DNA of 64,000 bases from DATBLY01 sp963705545 (GTDB lineage Bacteria; Actinomycetota; UBA4738; HRBIN12), in assembly GCA_963705545.1 (NCBI GenBank), contig CAVPJX010000001.1:682001-746000 (forward strand), written 5' to 3'. Positions within the stretch are counted from its first letter, which is position 1, and each line of letters starts with the position of its first letter. The notes below the pieces were generated by a model. It did not search any database. It saw only the letters and a list, made by a program, of their open reading frames with translations, and was not told the DNA's origin. Positions 35,696 through 45,165 of this stretch are shown piece after piece. The position numbers and the translations under genes are program-made.

Positions 35696-35767
35696 ATGTT
35701 CTGGTTCCTCGTGATCGGGGTCGTCTTCGCCGTCGTGGCGGTCGTGGTCCTCATGCGCATGAAGTGA
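35696..35767 (+). CDS. 23-residue membrane peptide
   Basis: MFWFLVIGVVFAVVAVVVL then MRMK: one transmembrane helix and a basic C-terminal tail. It has no Shine-Dalgarno, but a TAGCGT box lies exactly six bases upstream of the ATG (35684-35689), the layout of a leaderless transcript. A hairpin follows 14 bases after the stop. The same TAGCGT-N6-ATG arrangement precedes the small gene at 38736. Confidence 0.45.
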   Translation: MFWFLVIGVVFAVVAVVVLMRMK

Positions 35768-35781
35768 CCCGTTCCGATCGC

Positions 35782-35799
35782 GGGACCGAATGCGGTCCC
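35782..35799. terminator. Hairpin between convergent genes
   Basis: gggaccg-aatg-cggtccc is a perfect 7-bp stem with a 4-base loop. It lies between the 23-residue peptide gene and the convergent peptidase gene. The following tract is only moderately T-rich. Confidence 0.5.
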
Positions 35800-35824
35800 T
35801 CTCGGTTCCGGCACGCCCCGAACC

Positions 35825-37303
35825 TCACGGCATGGTGAACGGCCCCGGCGACATCGCCGACACGCAGCTCACGTCCAGACCCTCGACCGAGCCTGCCTCG
35901 ATGAACGCCGCCACCACGTCCGGCAGACACCCGAAGGTGCCGACCGTGTGTCCGAGCGCCGGGACGGAGAGCACCAGGCTGTTCGGGAGCTCCCGGGGTG
36001 CGTCGGCCACGTTCGACGGCGGGTCTTGAGGATCCTCTGACCCGTTGAGCAGCAGCACAGGAACCATCGACCGGACGGCCGCGACGTCGCCCGGGAGCAC
36101 CGATGCCTGCGGCATCAGGCTGCAGGCGAGCCGCCATCCGCGGGCCTGCTCAAGCTCCACCTGCCGGTAGTAGGACCCGGCGCCCGCTCGCGCCACCTCC
36201 GCCGGATCGAACCGGGCCCAGCCCTCGGAACAGACGATCGACCAGAACATCACGAGCCGTTGCACCGACGTCGCCGGATCCTCCAGGGACCCTCGGATGC
36301 GCTCCGCCACGAGATCGTCCCGACCCGTCGCCGCCTGATGGATCAGGAGCGGGACCTCGTTGCCGGCGCTCGTCACCAGGAGCTGGTGGATCGTGCCCGC
36401 GAGGGCGTCCGCGTCGACGACGATCGGCTCTTCGGTCCACGGATCGTACAGATCCGTCTCGGCCGGATGCCTCGCCAGCCGCACCAGCGTCCGCGCGAGC
36501 TCCCCCGCGGGGTCCGGGAACGCCTCGCTGCATGCGGCGTTGTCGGCGCACCGTCGTAGGACCGAGTCCAGCGCCTGCTGGCTGTTCTCGGAGATGCGCT
36601 CGAAGATCGAGACGTCGACGAGGGTTCCGCCGTCGAGCACTACGGCCCGCGCGTGCTCCCCGTGCTGCCGGAGGTAATACTGCGCCAGCGTGGCCCCGTA
36701 CGAAGCCCCGTACAGATCGATCCGGTCGTAGCCGAGCGCCGCCCGCACGTCGTCCAGATCGTCGGCCGCCTGCGCGCTGGCGTACAACCGCGGATCCGCG
36801 TCGAAGGACGCCAGCACCTTCTTGCCCCAGCGCCTTATGGCCGCGCGGGCGTCATGAGGAGAGAGACCCGAGAAGTTGGGCGGCTCGGGGAAGACCAGCG
36901 GGTTCGACCTCCCCGTCCCTCGCTGATCGACCAGGACGATGTCGCGGTTGGCGTGGACGCCCGGGAACAGGTTGGCGGCTCCCGCCCAGCTCTCCACCGA
37001 CGCGCCGCCCGGCCCTCCGGCCAAGAAGAACACGGCGTCCGGCTCCGGATCCGGATCCTTCGCCGGGATCACCATCACATTGAGCCCGATCCGTCGTCCG
37101 GCGGGATCCGCCCGATCCTCCGGCACGTCGAGCACGCCGCAGCGGTTCCGCCCGAACAGACCGCAGACCCTCATCGGCTCGCCGCCGAGGACGAAGGCAC
37201 GTTCGCCCGGGGAGCCCGACGACGAGTCCTTCTCGAGAGGGGCGCCCTCACACGCCGGAAGCAGGGTCAGCGCAACGACCAACAGCCACGTCCGCGCCCT
37301 CAT
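35825..37303 (-). CDS. Secreted alpha/beta-hydrolase, TAP-like (tripeptidyl aminopeptidase family)
   Basis: A 492-residue lipoprotein-type hydrolase. Signal peptide and lipobox-like TLLPAC at residues 1-19. The hydrolase core has FFLAGGPGGASVESW (oxyanion region), IVLVDQRGTGRSNP, the nucleophile elbow YGASYGATLAQYYL (Ser of GxSxG), and the C-terminal TAP-like region with Asp in LLNGSEDPQDPP and His in VPALGHTVGTFGC. It probably trims peptides outside the cell. ATG 37303 has GGGGAGG five bases upstream. Its neighbour on the right is a 359-base gap. Confidence 0.88.
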   Translation of the reverse strand: MRARTWLLVVALTLLPACEGAPLEKDSSSGSPGERAFVLGGEPMRVCGLFGRNRCGVLDVPEDRADPAGRRIGLNVMVIPAKDPDPEPDAVFFLAGGPGGASVESWAGAANLFPGVHANRDIVLVDQRGTGRSNPLVFPEPPNFSGLSPHDARAAIRRWGKKVLASFDADPRLYASAQAADDLDDVRAALGYDRIDLYGASYGATLAQYYLRQHGEHARAVVLDGGTLVDVSIFERISENSQQALDSVLRRCADNAACSEAFPDPAGELARTLVRLARHPAETDLYDPWTEEPIVVDADALAGTIHQLLVTSAGNEVPLLIHQAATGRDDLVAERIRGSLEDPATSVQRLVMFWSIVCSEGWARFDPAEVARAGAGSYYRQVELEQARGWRLACSLMPQASVLPGDVAAVRSMVPVLLLNGSEDPQDPPSNVADAPRELPNSLVLSVPALGHTVGTFGCLPDVVAAFIEAGSVEGLDVSCVSAMSPGPFTMP

Positions 37304-37662
37304 CCGGACCTCCCCTGGCTCGCCGGGAAGCCTCCTGGTCCGAACCTATCCGTCCGCGATCCGGGCGGCGGGCCTCGATCGGACCTGTTCCATAGGGCCG
37401 AATGCCCCCAGGTCGAACCGACCGCGCACGGGGTCGTCTCCGCCGGAATCGCGACAGATGGCCTCGGACCTGCGCATACTCGATACAGGACACGGACCCG
37501 TCAGTGACGGGAGAAGAGACAGCACGGGTTCGCCTCCGCCGAACCCGTCCCACCGTCCTTCTCGGGCTCGTGAGCCGACACTCGAGAGCGATCTTCAGCC
37601 TCTCGATCCGCTCACCGCTCGCCTCGGCCGATCCGGGACACCTAGCCGAAGGAGCCACACAG
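37304..37662. other. Non-coding gap between peptidase and monooxygenase-like genes
   Basis: Divergent promoter region for the peptidase (left) and the ABM-like gene (right). I see no convincing gene; open frames here lack codon character and start sites. No strong hairpin noted. Confidence 0.5.
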
Positions 37663-37968
37663 ATGCAATCCATCCGCATCGCGAACTACAAGCTCATCAA
37701 GGGCACGTTCCCCGAGCTCGCCGAGGAAGCCAAGGCCGGCATGCTCGCCACGTTCAGGACCCAGCCCGGGTTCATCCGCTACGGACTCGCCGACACCGGT
37801 GAGGGCACCTGCGTCTCGATCAGCTTCTGGGAGACCCACGCCGAGGCCGAGGCGGCAGCGCCCCTCGCCGCCACGTGGGTCCGCGAGCATCTCGCGGACC
37901 GGGTCGAGCTCCGCTCGAGCGAGGTCGGCGACCTCGCCTTCTACGAGGGCGTGCTCACCACGGTCTGA
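37663..37968 (+). CDS. ABM-like dimeric alpha/beta-barrel protein
   Basis: A 101-residue single-domain protein, MQSIRIANYKLIKGTFPELA with QPGFIRYGLADT and CVSISFWETHAEAEAA. This spacing is that of ABM-superfamily enzymes or sensors (antibiotic biosynthesis monooxygenase fold). Substrate unknown. ATG 37663 has GAAGGAG upstream. Confidence 0.65.
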   Translation: MQSIRIANYKLIKGTFPELAEEAKAGMLATFRTQPGFIRYGLADTGEGTCVSISFWETHAEAEAAAPLAATWVREHLADRVELRSSEVGDLAFYEGVLTTV

Positions 37969-38110
37969 CCGATCGATGGATCGCCTCGACCGTGACGCGG
38001 CTGCAGCCCGCCACGGTCGATGGGAGGGGGGCCCACTGGCCGTGGGCTCCTCTTCCAGAACCCGCGAGCGACCCGGATCCCGAGCAGCCAAGCGAAGGAA
38101 GGACGACGCG

Positions 38111-38518
38111 ATGACGATCACCCTCCGAGACCCAACCGATCACCGATCCCCACCCTCGACGGGTCCGTCCGTAGACGTCGAGGCCGGAGCGACGTTGATC
38201 GCTCCCCGCACGCTCGCCGACGAGCTCCTCGCCGGGTTCCGAACGGACGCCACGGGATCCGAGACCACGTTCGAGCTCGAGTCCCACGGTGGCTACGCGC
38301 ACACCGTCACCGGGACCATCGCCTACCTCGATGAGGAGGCCAGGACCTTCATGGTGCGCGAACCCGATGGCCGGCTGACCCCGGTGCCATTGCGGGACGT
38401 CACGTCCGCTCGCGGCAACCTCAGCGACGACGATCCGCAGACAGCCGGCCGTGATGCCGAGGGCCTCGGAACCGGGAACCGCCGGTCGACGTCCGAGGGC
38501 GCGCACGGGACCGGATGA
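38111..38518 (+). CDS. Hypothetical protein with small beta-barrel-like core
   Basis: A 135-residue protein. Residues 50-100 (GGYAHTVTGTIAYLDEEARTFMV, then REPDGRLTPVPLRDV in pieces) look like a short Sm- or SH3-like beta barrel; both ends are polar and disordered (DDDPQTAGRDAEGLG). No family recognised. ATG 38111 is preceded by GAAGGAAGG. It follows the ABM-like gene by 142 bases on the same strand. Confidence 0.5.
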   Translation: MTITLRDPTDHRSPPSTGPSVDVEAGATLIAPRTLADELLAGFRTDATGSETTFELESHGGYAHTVTGTIAYLDEEARTFMVREPDGRLTPVPLRDVTSARGNLSDDDPQTAGRDAEGLGTGNRRSTSEGAHGTG

Positions 38519-38735
38519 GAGCGCGAACGGCCGAGCGGTTCCGCGGCCGGATGAGTGCGCGGATCTGGCTCTGACTCGAAGCCGGTCGAAGACGATCTCA
38601 GACGCAGCATCCGACGTCCCGCGATCTGGTGCGTGAACGCCCACGCGGCGCCGCAACCGATAGCCGAGACCTTCGCGGCCTCGAAACCGCCGACCGCCAG
38701 ATGCGCGCAGCGACGAAGACCGATAGCGTCGTTGC

Positions 38736-38927
38736 ATGCCCGATCCACTCCGAACCACCGCACCGCCTCGAGACGACTTCCAGGGCCTCCGGGATCGCCT
38801 CGCCGGCCTGACGCTCCCCGAGCCGCGGAGGATCCAGGCGGAGCTCCAGCGTCTCGCGGTCCAGCGCTCAGTGCCGACGCCTCCCCGCCCGCGTCGCTTC
38901 TCGCGTTTCCGTCGGCCGGCCGTCTGA
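38736..38927 (+). CDS. Small basic protein (hypothetical)
   Basis: A 63-residue protein, MPDPLRTTAPPRDDFQGLRD with an Arg/Pro-rich end (PPRPRRFSRFRRPAV) and a central amphipathic helix. No Shine-Dalgarno; TAGCGT lies six bases upstream of the ATG, as at 35696, which supports a leaderless start. Function unknown. Confidence 0.4.
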   Translation: MPDPLRTTAPPRDDFQGLRDRLAGLTLPEPRRIQAELQRLAVQRSVPTPPRPRRFSRFRRPAV

Positions 38928-38971
38928 TCGAGCGATCGTAGGTAGGCAGCCGAAGCGCGTACGTCCGTGCG

Positions 38972-40273
38972 CTATCCCCTGTCCGCCAAGTTCCGCGAGA
39001 GGTCGGGGGACGCATCGACCGACTCGGGCTCCGCGGCCTCAGGGATGCGCAGCACGGGCTCTGGGGCGGTCGACGAGCCGAGGCCCGGGAGGGTCGCCAG
39101 GCTCGCCTTCTTCGCCTTCGGGTCCGTCTTCTGGATGACCTCGAAGCGATGGGGGTTCCCCTTGAGGAGGGCGACGATCTGGACCCCGATCGCGACGGCT
39201 GACGTCACGAATGCGAGGAGGATCGCCACGACCACATCCCGAACACGCCGGATACCCCTGGACGCGCCGCCTCCCGAGTTGATCGCTCCACTGAGTGCGA
39301 ACATCGAGAACCAAAGCGCCATCGAGAAGACCAGCCACGGCATGATGCCGGACCGGAAATGGAGCTGGCCGATGAGCGCGAGCACGATCCCGATGGTGGA
39401 AACGATGAACGTGAAGAACCCGAAGATGTACAGGACGATCAGCAGGACGGTGGATGCCGGCGGCAGCACGTGTCGGATGGCATGGATGTTGCCCCAGAGC
39501 CACCGTCGTCGTTGCGTCAGGAAGTCCTTCCACGTGAACGGCGAGGTGATCTCCACGTAGTCCCAGACGAACCCCCAGGTCATGCCGCTGGAGGCGGCCA
39601 TGTGACCGAAGACCAGATCCTCCGAGGCGAACATCTCGTAGTCCCACGTCACGAACGCTTCGGCCGTCCCCCTGACGCAGAGACCCTCACCGTGGACATG
39701 GACGGGATGGCCGATCCCCTGGAAGACGGAGCACATGTAGAGACAGTTGATCGTCCGAAGGTCATCCATATGCGAGAGGAAGCGCCCATACCCGGTGCGA
39801 GGGGTGGGGATGCCCTCACACACGTCGTAGTCGGCCCGGAACACCTTCTCGACGTAACTCTTGGTGGGCACACAGTCGTCATCCAGGAACAGCACCTTGA
39901 CGAAGTAGTCGTTCAGTCGTCGTTCGACCCTCAGCCGCCTCGTGTAGTCGAGCGCTCGTGCCTTATAGGACGCCCGGCAATGGAAGTCCTCGGGTACCAC
40001 GATGAGCTCATCCGCCCCCTGGTAGTCAGCCGAGGACCACGGCTCGGTCGCGACCCAGATCTCATGAGCGAAGTCGAGTTGATACCCACGGATCCGACGG
40101 ATGATCTCGTTCACGGTTCGCTCATTCCCCACCGTGGTGATCTGGATGATCAGTCGCGTCGGGACGGGGAGCAATGTTCGCCTCCCGGTGCGGCGAGCGC
40201 GCAGGGCCCCCCCCAGGATCATCGCCACGCACAGGATGGGGGTCAGCCAGGCTACGAGGATCAGCGACGGCAT
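38972..40273 (-). CDS. Membrane glycosyltransferase family 2
   Basis: A 433-residue GT2 enzyme that probably makes or exports a polysaccharide. N-terminal membrane segment (SLILVAWLTPILCVAMIL), catalytic region with LFLDDDCVPTKSYVEKVF and ASEDLVFGHMAASSGM, and the processive-type TQRRRWLWGN, then three to four membrane helices and a polar C-terminal tail rich in Pro, Glu and Lys. The layout resembles the egghead/BRE3 and beta-mannan or glucan synthase-like group. ATG 40273 lies four bases after the stop of the nucleotide-sugar dehydrogenase, so the two form an operon. Confidence 0.87.
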   Translation of the reverse strand: MPSLILVAWLTPILCVAMILGGALRARRTGRRTLLPVPTRLIIQITTVGNERTVNEIIRRIRGYQLDFAHEIWVATEPWSSADYQGADELIVVPEDFHCRASYKARALDYTRRLRVERRLNDYFVKVLFLDDDCVPTKSYVEKVFRADYDVCEGIPTPRTGYGRFLSHMDDLRTINCLYMCSVFQGIGHPVHVHGEGLCVRGTAEAFVTWDYEMFASEDLVFGHMAASSGMTWGFVWDYVEITSPFTWKDFLTQRRRWLWGNIHAIRHVLPPASTVLLIVLYIFGFFTFIVSTIGIVLALIGQLHFRSGIMPWLVFSMALWFSMFALSGAINSGGGASRGIRRVRDVVVAILLAFVTSAVAIGVQIVALLKGNPHRFEVIQKTDPKAKKASLATLPGLGSSTAPEPVLRIPEAAEPESVDASPDLSRNLADRG

Positions 40274-40277
40274 GGGG

Positions 40278-41195
40278 TCATGGAACGTACGCGGCTCGGT
40301 TGCTCTGCCTGATGGCGGACACGATCGGGAGATCCACGCCCTGCCGATCCGCCCAGGCCACGAAGGCTTCCAGATCCTTCGGCAGGCACGCTCCTTCGTA
40401 CGGACCCAGATCCAGCGTGCCGTACTCCGCGTTCCAGACCGCCTCCGCGCTCTGCGCAACGAGCGCGAACACCTGCTCCGGGTCGACCCCAACGGCGAGC
40501 GCGACCCGCCGCAACTCATTGAAGAAGGCGATCTTCGAAGCGTTGCAGAGGTTGTGCGCGTACTTGTGGAATTCAGCATCTCGGATGGGTAGCCGGTACG
40601 TCGGACATCGGAACCCAGCGTTCAGCCGTTCGGCAACATCGCCGGAGCGCTCGTCGAGTTGTCCGATGACGACGATCCGGGGGGCGGCCGCGTCGCTCAC
40701 GGCCATCCGCTGGCGAAGGTACTCGGGACTCACGCACACGCCGAAGTCCAGACCTGCCTTGAGGCCGGCGTTCGCCTCCAATACCGGGATCACGACGTCC
40801 TCGGTCGTTCCCGGCGGGACGGTGCTTCGAACGACGACGAGTCGGTATCGTCCGGGTTCCGACGACGAGGCCCTCCCGAGGGCGTCGCCGATCGTAGCCA
40901 CCGCTGTTTCGAGGTCACGGAGGTCCACCCCTCCGTCCTGGTTGGGGGTGGACACGGCGACGAGCACCACGTCGGTGCCCGAGAGATCGAGCTCGCCCAT
41001 AGGGATCGTGTCCAGACCCGCGGCTCGGCGGGCCGAGAGCAACGCCTCATCGATGTCGCTGAACGCGACACGGTGGCCATGCGCTCGCAGCGCGGTCCCC
41101 TCCGCGTGACCGACGACGCCGGCCCCCACGACCAGTACATCGAACGGTTCGACCGGCGACTCGGAGATCCCTTGGGTGATCTCGGGCACGATCAC
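40278..41195 (-). CDS. Nucleotide-sugar dehydrogenase (UDP-glucose/GDP-mannose dehydrogenase family), lacking the C-terminal domain
   Basis: A 305-residue protein. The N-terminal NAD domain (DVLVVGAGVVGHAEGTAL, VAVSTPNQDGGVDL, RSTVPPGTTEDVVIPV) and central domain (EFHKYAHNLCNASKIAFFNEL) are present, and the catalytic Cys stands in YEGACLPKDLEAF. The usual third domain that binds the nucleotide is missing: it stops at AIRQSNRAAYVP and the GT2 gene begins four bases later, so this is not a frameshift. It may be inactive, or act with a different sugar. Start taken as GTG 41195 after GGGGAGGAGG; GTG 41189 is possible. Confidence 0.8.
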   Translation of the reverse strand: MIVPEITQGISESPVEPFDVLVVGAGVVGHAEGTALRAHGHRVAFSDIDEALLSARRAAGLDTIPMGELDLSGTDVVLVAVSTPNQDGGVDLRDLETAVATIGDALGRASSSEPGRYRLVVVRSTVPPGTTEDVVIPVLEANAGLKAGLDFGVCVSPEYLRQRMAVSDAAAPRIVVIGQLDERSGDVAERLNAGFRCPTYRLPIRDAEFHKYAHNLCNASKIAFFNELRRVALAVGVDPEQVFALVAQSAEAVWNAEYGTLDLGPYEGACLPKDLEAFVAWADRQGVDLPIVSAIRQSNRAAYVP

Positions 41196-41220
41196 GAGGT
41201 CTGAGGAACCTCCTCCCCAC

Positions 41221-41249
41221 ACGTGGGGAAAGCGTTGGGAACGTGGGGT
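41221..41249. promoter_or_regulatory. Paired acgtgggg direct repeats in a divergent promoter
   Basis: acgtgggg occurs at 41221-41228 and 41241-41248, exactly 20 bases apart (two helix turns), upstream of the dehydrogenase gene and divergent from the glycosyltransferase gene at 41362. It may be an operator for a regulator that binds as a dimer. Confidence 0.3.
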
Positions 41250-41361
41250 ACAGCCTCGCGAGCCTATGGCCGGGCCGAAAGGGCGTCAAGGTGACTCCCC
41301 GGAGCGAGGGTCCGACGCGATCGGGCTTGACTCCGAGCCCCAGCACCCATAAGGAAGTCCG

Positions 41362-42937
41362 ATGGTTGACGCGGCGAGCCCAGCGGATCCCGACGGCGGG
41401 AGCCTCCAGGAGACCGCGACGCCCAGGGAGCCGCTCTCGTTGCGACGAGATCGCTGGATCTCGGCGACGCCCTCGATCGAGCCGCCGACGGCCTCCTGGG
41501 CGGCCAGGGTGGTCCCCGTCCTCCTCGTGATGACCCTCGGCGCGTTCCTGCGCCTCTTCAGGATCGGAGCGCAACCGCTGTGGGTGGATGAGGCCACGAG
41601 CCTTCGGTTCGCACGACAGTCGCTCGCCGAACTCTGGAGTTGGACCACGATCGTCGATCCGGGGAACCCTCCGCTCTACTACTCGCTGCTGCACGGTTGG
41701 GTGCGGCTCGGGGATAGCGACGGAACCCTGCGGATGCTGTCCGCGTTGTTCGGCGTGCTCACGATACCCCTCGTCTACGCACTCGGCCGGTCGATCCGAG
41801 ACCGTCGGCTCGGGATCGTTGGCGCGCTGTTGTTCGCGATCTCTCCGTTCCAGGTCTGGTACTCGCAAGAGGCGCGAGCCTACGCCCTCGTTACCTTCGC
41901 CGCGACGTTGGCGATGCTTGGGGTCGCGTACCTCCTTCGCGACTTGGAACGAACGGGGAAGGTGCGCGAGACGGGATGGGCCTGGCTCGCGTACGTGCTC
42001 GGAACGACGATCGCGATCCTCGCGCACAACACCGCCGTGTTCCTGCCGATCGGCGCGAACGTGCTGATGGTGAGCTGGTGGTGGACACACGGACGCGTGC
42101 CTCGTGCGTTCCTGCGGAACTGGTTGCTGGCTCAGCTCGTGATCCTGATCCTGTGGGTCAGCTGGCTTCCGGCGTTCCTCCAGCAGGTCGCGCACGGCGA
42201 GGCGTACGCTTGGATCCCTCCCCCGAACCTCGGCAGCGTGCTGAGCGGTGCGTACGCCGTCTACGGCGGCGTGACCCGGGCGACCCCCTACCCGGTCGAG
42301 GCTGCATTGGTCCTCGCACTTGCGGGCCTCGGACTGTGGAGCTGGAGGACACGATCGCCGGTGGATCGCCTTCGTCCTCATCTTCGCGTTCGCGGCCCCG
42401 TTGGGCGAGTTGATCGTCAGCGTCTGGCGACCGATCTTCCTGGCACAGACGCTCATCTGGGCGGCCGTACCCGTCTGCCTGACCGTGGCCGCGGGGCTGC
42501 TGTGCCTGCGACCAAGGGTCTTCGCTGCCGCGCTCGTGATCCTCGTCGTGTGCGCCGGCTTGGGTCTGCGCAGCTACTACTACCTGCACGACAAGGAAGC
42601 CTGGGACCAGGTAGCGGCGTACGTCGACCAACGGGTGCAGCGTGGGGATGCGATCGTGTTCAGCGTGGGCTTCTTGCACATCCCCTTCGACCACTACTCC
42701 TCGAGGCCGGCTACCTACTCGGTGCCGGAGGTAGAGCTCACGGGAGATCCGGATGACGTCTTCGTCGCGCTCGAGGAGACGAAGACCCGGAGTCGCGTCT
42801 GGCTGATCGCGAGCCCGAGACACCCCCAACCGAGCACCGACGAGGTGATCGCGTCACTGGGAGATGCGGGCCGACTGGTCGGCCTCGCCCGATTCACCGA
42901 GGTGGACGTCTACCTCTTCGAGGTCGGGCAGGCCTAG
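41362..42937 (+). CDS. Membrane glycosyltransferase of the ArnT/PMT-like family (one frameshift)
   Basis: An integral-membrane transferase that uses polyprenyl-phosphate sugars on the outer face of the membrane. N-terminal features: first helix VVPVLLVMTLGAFLRLFRIGAQ and the PMT/GT39-like catalytic Asp region PLWVDEATSLRFARQSLAEL, then LYYSLLHGWVRL and QVWYSQEARAYALV. Eight or more helices follow. At about 42359-42361 one extra base shifts the frame, and the C-terminal helices plus a soluble domain (YVDQRVQRGDAIVFSVGF) continue to 42937. Corrected length is about 524 residues. ATG 41362 has AAGGAAG upstream. Confidence 0.8.
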
Positions 42938-42944
42938 GGATCGA

Positions 42945-44015
42945 CTAGGCCGACGTGATCTGCTGCCAGACCTCTTCCCATCGATCGAAGTTGGAGGGGA
43001 CCTCCGTTGGGATCGATGTATCGAGTTGCGCCGGGTCGGCGAGTCCGATCTCCTCGACCACCGACTGCGGAAGCGAATCGAGCGTCGCTCGGTTCGTGGC
43101 CATCTGATTCAACTTCGTCGCATAGACGGCTTGCGCCTCCGGGGTCAGGAACCAATCGAGGAGCGAGTACGCACCGTCGAGATCCTGGGCGTTCGCTCCG
43201 AGCGCATACCCACAGGTCCACGTGAGGGCACCCTCCGATGCGGGAACGAACGTCACCGTGGCGCCTTGTTTGGCGAGGCCCACGTCGTACCCCTTGTACC
43301 CGAACGCCGCGACGACGTCGCCGCTCTGATAGAGATCGAAGAAGTCCGACTCGTCCGCGTAGAACGCGCGGATCTGGGACCTGCGTTCGGAGTACCACTG
43401 CTCCACCTGCTCCAGGTCGGCGTCGGTCAGGTCGTACGGGTCCTCGAACCCAAGGGCCAGCGCCGCCATCGCGATCCCGTACTTGGGGTCGTCCTCGATC
43501 GCGACCTTCCCCTCCAGCGCCGGGTCCTCGAGCAGTTGGGCGAACGAGGTGACGCCTCCGGGAACCTCCTCGGGGTTGTAGATCAACCCAGTGGTCCCGC
43601 CGAACGCCGGGGCCATGTAGATCGTGTCCCCGACCCGGATCTGCGCGCTGTCCTTGAAGTACGGGAAGAGCGAGTCCCAGGCGGCGAGCCGGCTCGTATC
43701 GATCGGCTGAACAAGGCCGCCGTCGACGAGTCGCTGGGTGTCGGTCAGGCACGCGTAGACGACGTCAGCCTTGAATCCGTCCTGGAGTTTCGCTACGGCC
43801 TCGTCCTGCGGTGCTGAACGTGGTCGCCTCGAGCTTCAGGTCGGGTTCGCCGTCGTGAATGGCGTGATCGCCTCCGGCAAAAGCGAGTTCTCGAACGTCA
43901 GGAAGCTCACCGCGCCCTCTTGGCCCGTTCCGGAGTCCTTCGAACAGGCGGCGCTCAGCAGAGCCACGCAAATCAGCAGCGCCGCGAGCCAGCTCTTCGG
44001 ACCGCCCAACCTCAT
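42945..44015 (-). CDS. Extracellular solute-binding protein, spermidine/putrescine type (compensating frameshifts)
   Basis: An ABC-transporter binding lipoprotein of the PotD/ferric-binding family. ATG 44015 begins a signal peptide with lipobox-like LLSAAC. The mature protein reads SFLTFENSLLPEA, then DLKLEATTFSTA in a second frame from about 43845 to 43807, then returns (VVYACLTDTQRLVDGGLV, MAPAFGGTTGLIYNPEEV, AAFGYKGYDVGLAKQG). One missing and one extra base compensate; total length 357 codons is normal. No permease or ATPase genes are nearby, so it is an orphan. GGGAGG precedes the start. Confidence 0.85.
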
Positions 44016-44176
44016 CCATCCTCCCGTCTCATCGCGCCCGTTCTGAGCAGCGGGTTGAAAGGTCGACTCGACACCGGTCCGGGCAGGATAGACCGAGGCA
44101 CTCGAAGTGGCGAGGGTCGATCATCCTCCCGACGGGGAGCGGAGAGTGCGCGGTTATTGGGCGGACCGTCTTCTGA

Positions 44177-44254
44177 TCAGCGCGCAGGCGTAATCGCCAC
44201 GTCGAATGCGACCAGGAGCCCAACGATCCAGGCTCCGAGCTGAAGCTCGTCCAT
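44177..44254 (-). CDS. 25-residue membrane peptide
   Basis: MDELQLGAWIVGLLVAFDVA followed by ITPAR: one hydrophobic stretch, with GGAG eight bases before ATG 44254. Composition and ribosome site suggest a real tiny gene but there is no other support. Confidence 0.35.
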   Translation of the reverse strand: MDELQLGAWIVGLLVAFDVAITPAR

Positions 44255-44797
44255 CGTGCCTACTCCACCGGCTCGGAGTTGTGCTCGCCCGCGTTGCGGC
44301 CCTTCCTGGGCCACACGCCTCCTGAATCTCAGGACCACCGGAAGACAGTCCGTCGGGTCGAGGTTCTGCTCTAGATCTCTGTTGTAACGCCGTCATCAGC
44401 CGCAGCCGCGCCGATTCGTCCTCCCCGAGATCCGGCCCTTCGACGCGACGTTACGTCGTGGCTCTGTCTCCCTCACGTTCAAGCGCCCTGGAGACACGAG
44501 ACGAGGGGCGGTCGCGACCCACTCCGGCGGTCGCCGCTCCAGGAGCCTCGGGTTACCGCGCGCCCACATCGCCTGGCCAATGATGAGAGCGAAGCAGAGC
44601 GAAAGACACCCATTACAGATCATCGGGCCCCGTCAGGGCCAGCGATCAGGAACCGACGTTCTCCCCGAGCTTCCCGCAGAACGAGCACGTGCCTTCGTCG
44701 CTGCCCCACCACCCTCCATCGCGGCCCATGGACCAAGACCTAAGCTCCTGGTGCTGCCCGTGCCGATGGTCTAGCTGATGGGAACCGGAGCGAAGAC
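44255..44797. other. Gap with no recognisable gene
   Basis: 543 bases in the accessory region. The open frames found here have poor codon character and no ribosome sites. Nothing else seen. Confidence 0.5.
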
Positions 44798-45165
44798 GTG
44801 GCGAGCGGCTCGGACGAGGCAGCCCTCTGGGACCGGGTTCTACGTAGGGAGCCCGACGCGTTCACGGCCCTGCGCGAGTTCTATCAGCCGCTCATCGACG
44901 AGATCACGACCCGCGCCCTCGCCGACGTGGCCCCGCCGCACAACGTTATGACCGTGATGATGGCTCAGATCAGGGCCTTCGAGACATCGGCCATCGTGTG
45001 GTCGTGGAAGCGAGACGGCGACTTCGCCGACGTCGCCGACTTCGGGCCTTCCTCGCGCCGCGCCTCGAGGCGAGGCTTCGCTCCTCCGTGGCGGGTGAGG
45101 GACCGACTTACGATCTCGAGGCCGACCTCGCTGCGATCGGCTGCGAGGTCGATGGGACCGCCTGA
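44798..45165 (+). CDS. Hypothetical protein, sigma-region-2-like start (one frameshift)
   Basis: The N-terminus VASGSDEAALWDRVLRREPD followed by AFTALREFYQPLIDEITTRAL resembles the start of ECF sigma factors, but no clear region 2.4 or region 4 follows. Near 45043-45047 one base is missing; after correction the protein continues AFLAPRLEARLRSSVAGEGP to a stop at 45163-45165, about 122 residues. GTG 44798 follows a purine-rich stretch. It may be a decayed regulator. Confidence 0.4.

Noticed and set aside
35280..35714. Plus-strand open frame opposite the beta-rich hypothetical gene
   Set aside because: The minus strand gives a beta-strand pattern and a natural stop after one correction; the plus frame is Arg/Pro-rich shadow sequence.
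37402..37662. Upstream in-frame extension of the ABM-like gene
   Set aside because: The extension is Arg/Pro-rich and lacks codon character; ATG 37663 with GAAGGAG is a far better start.
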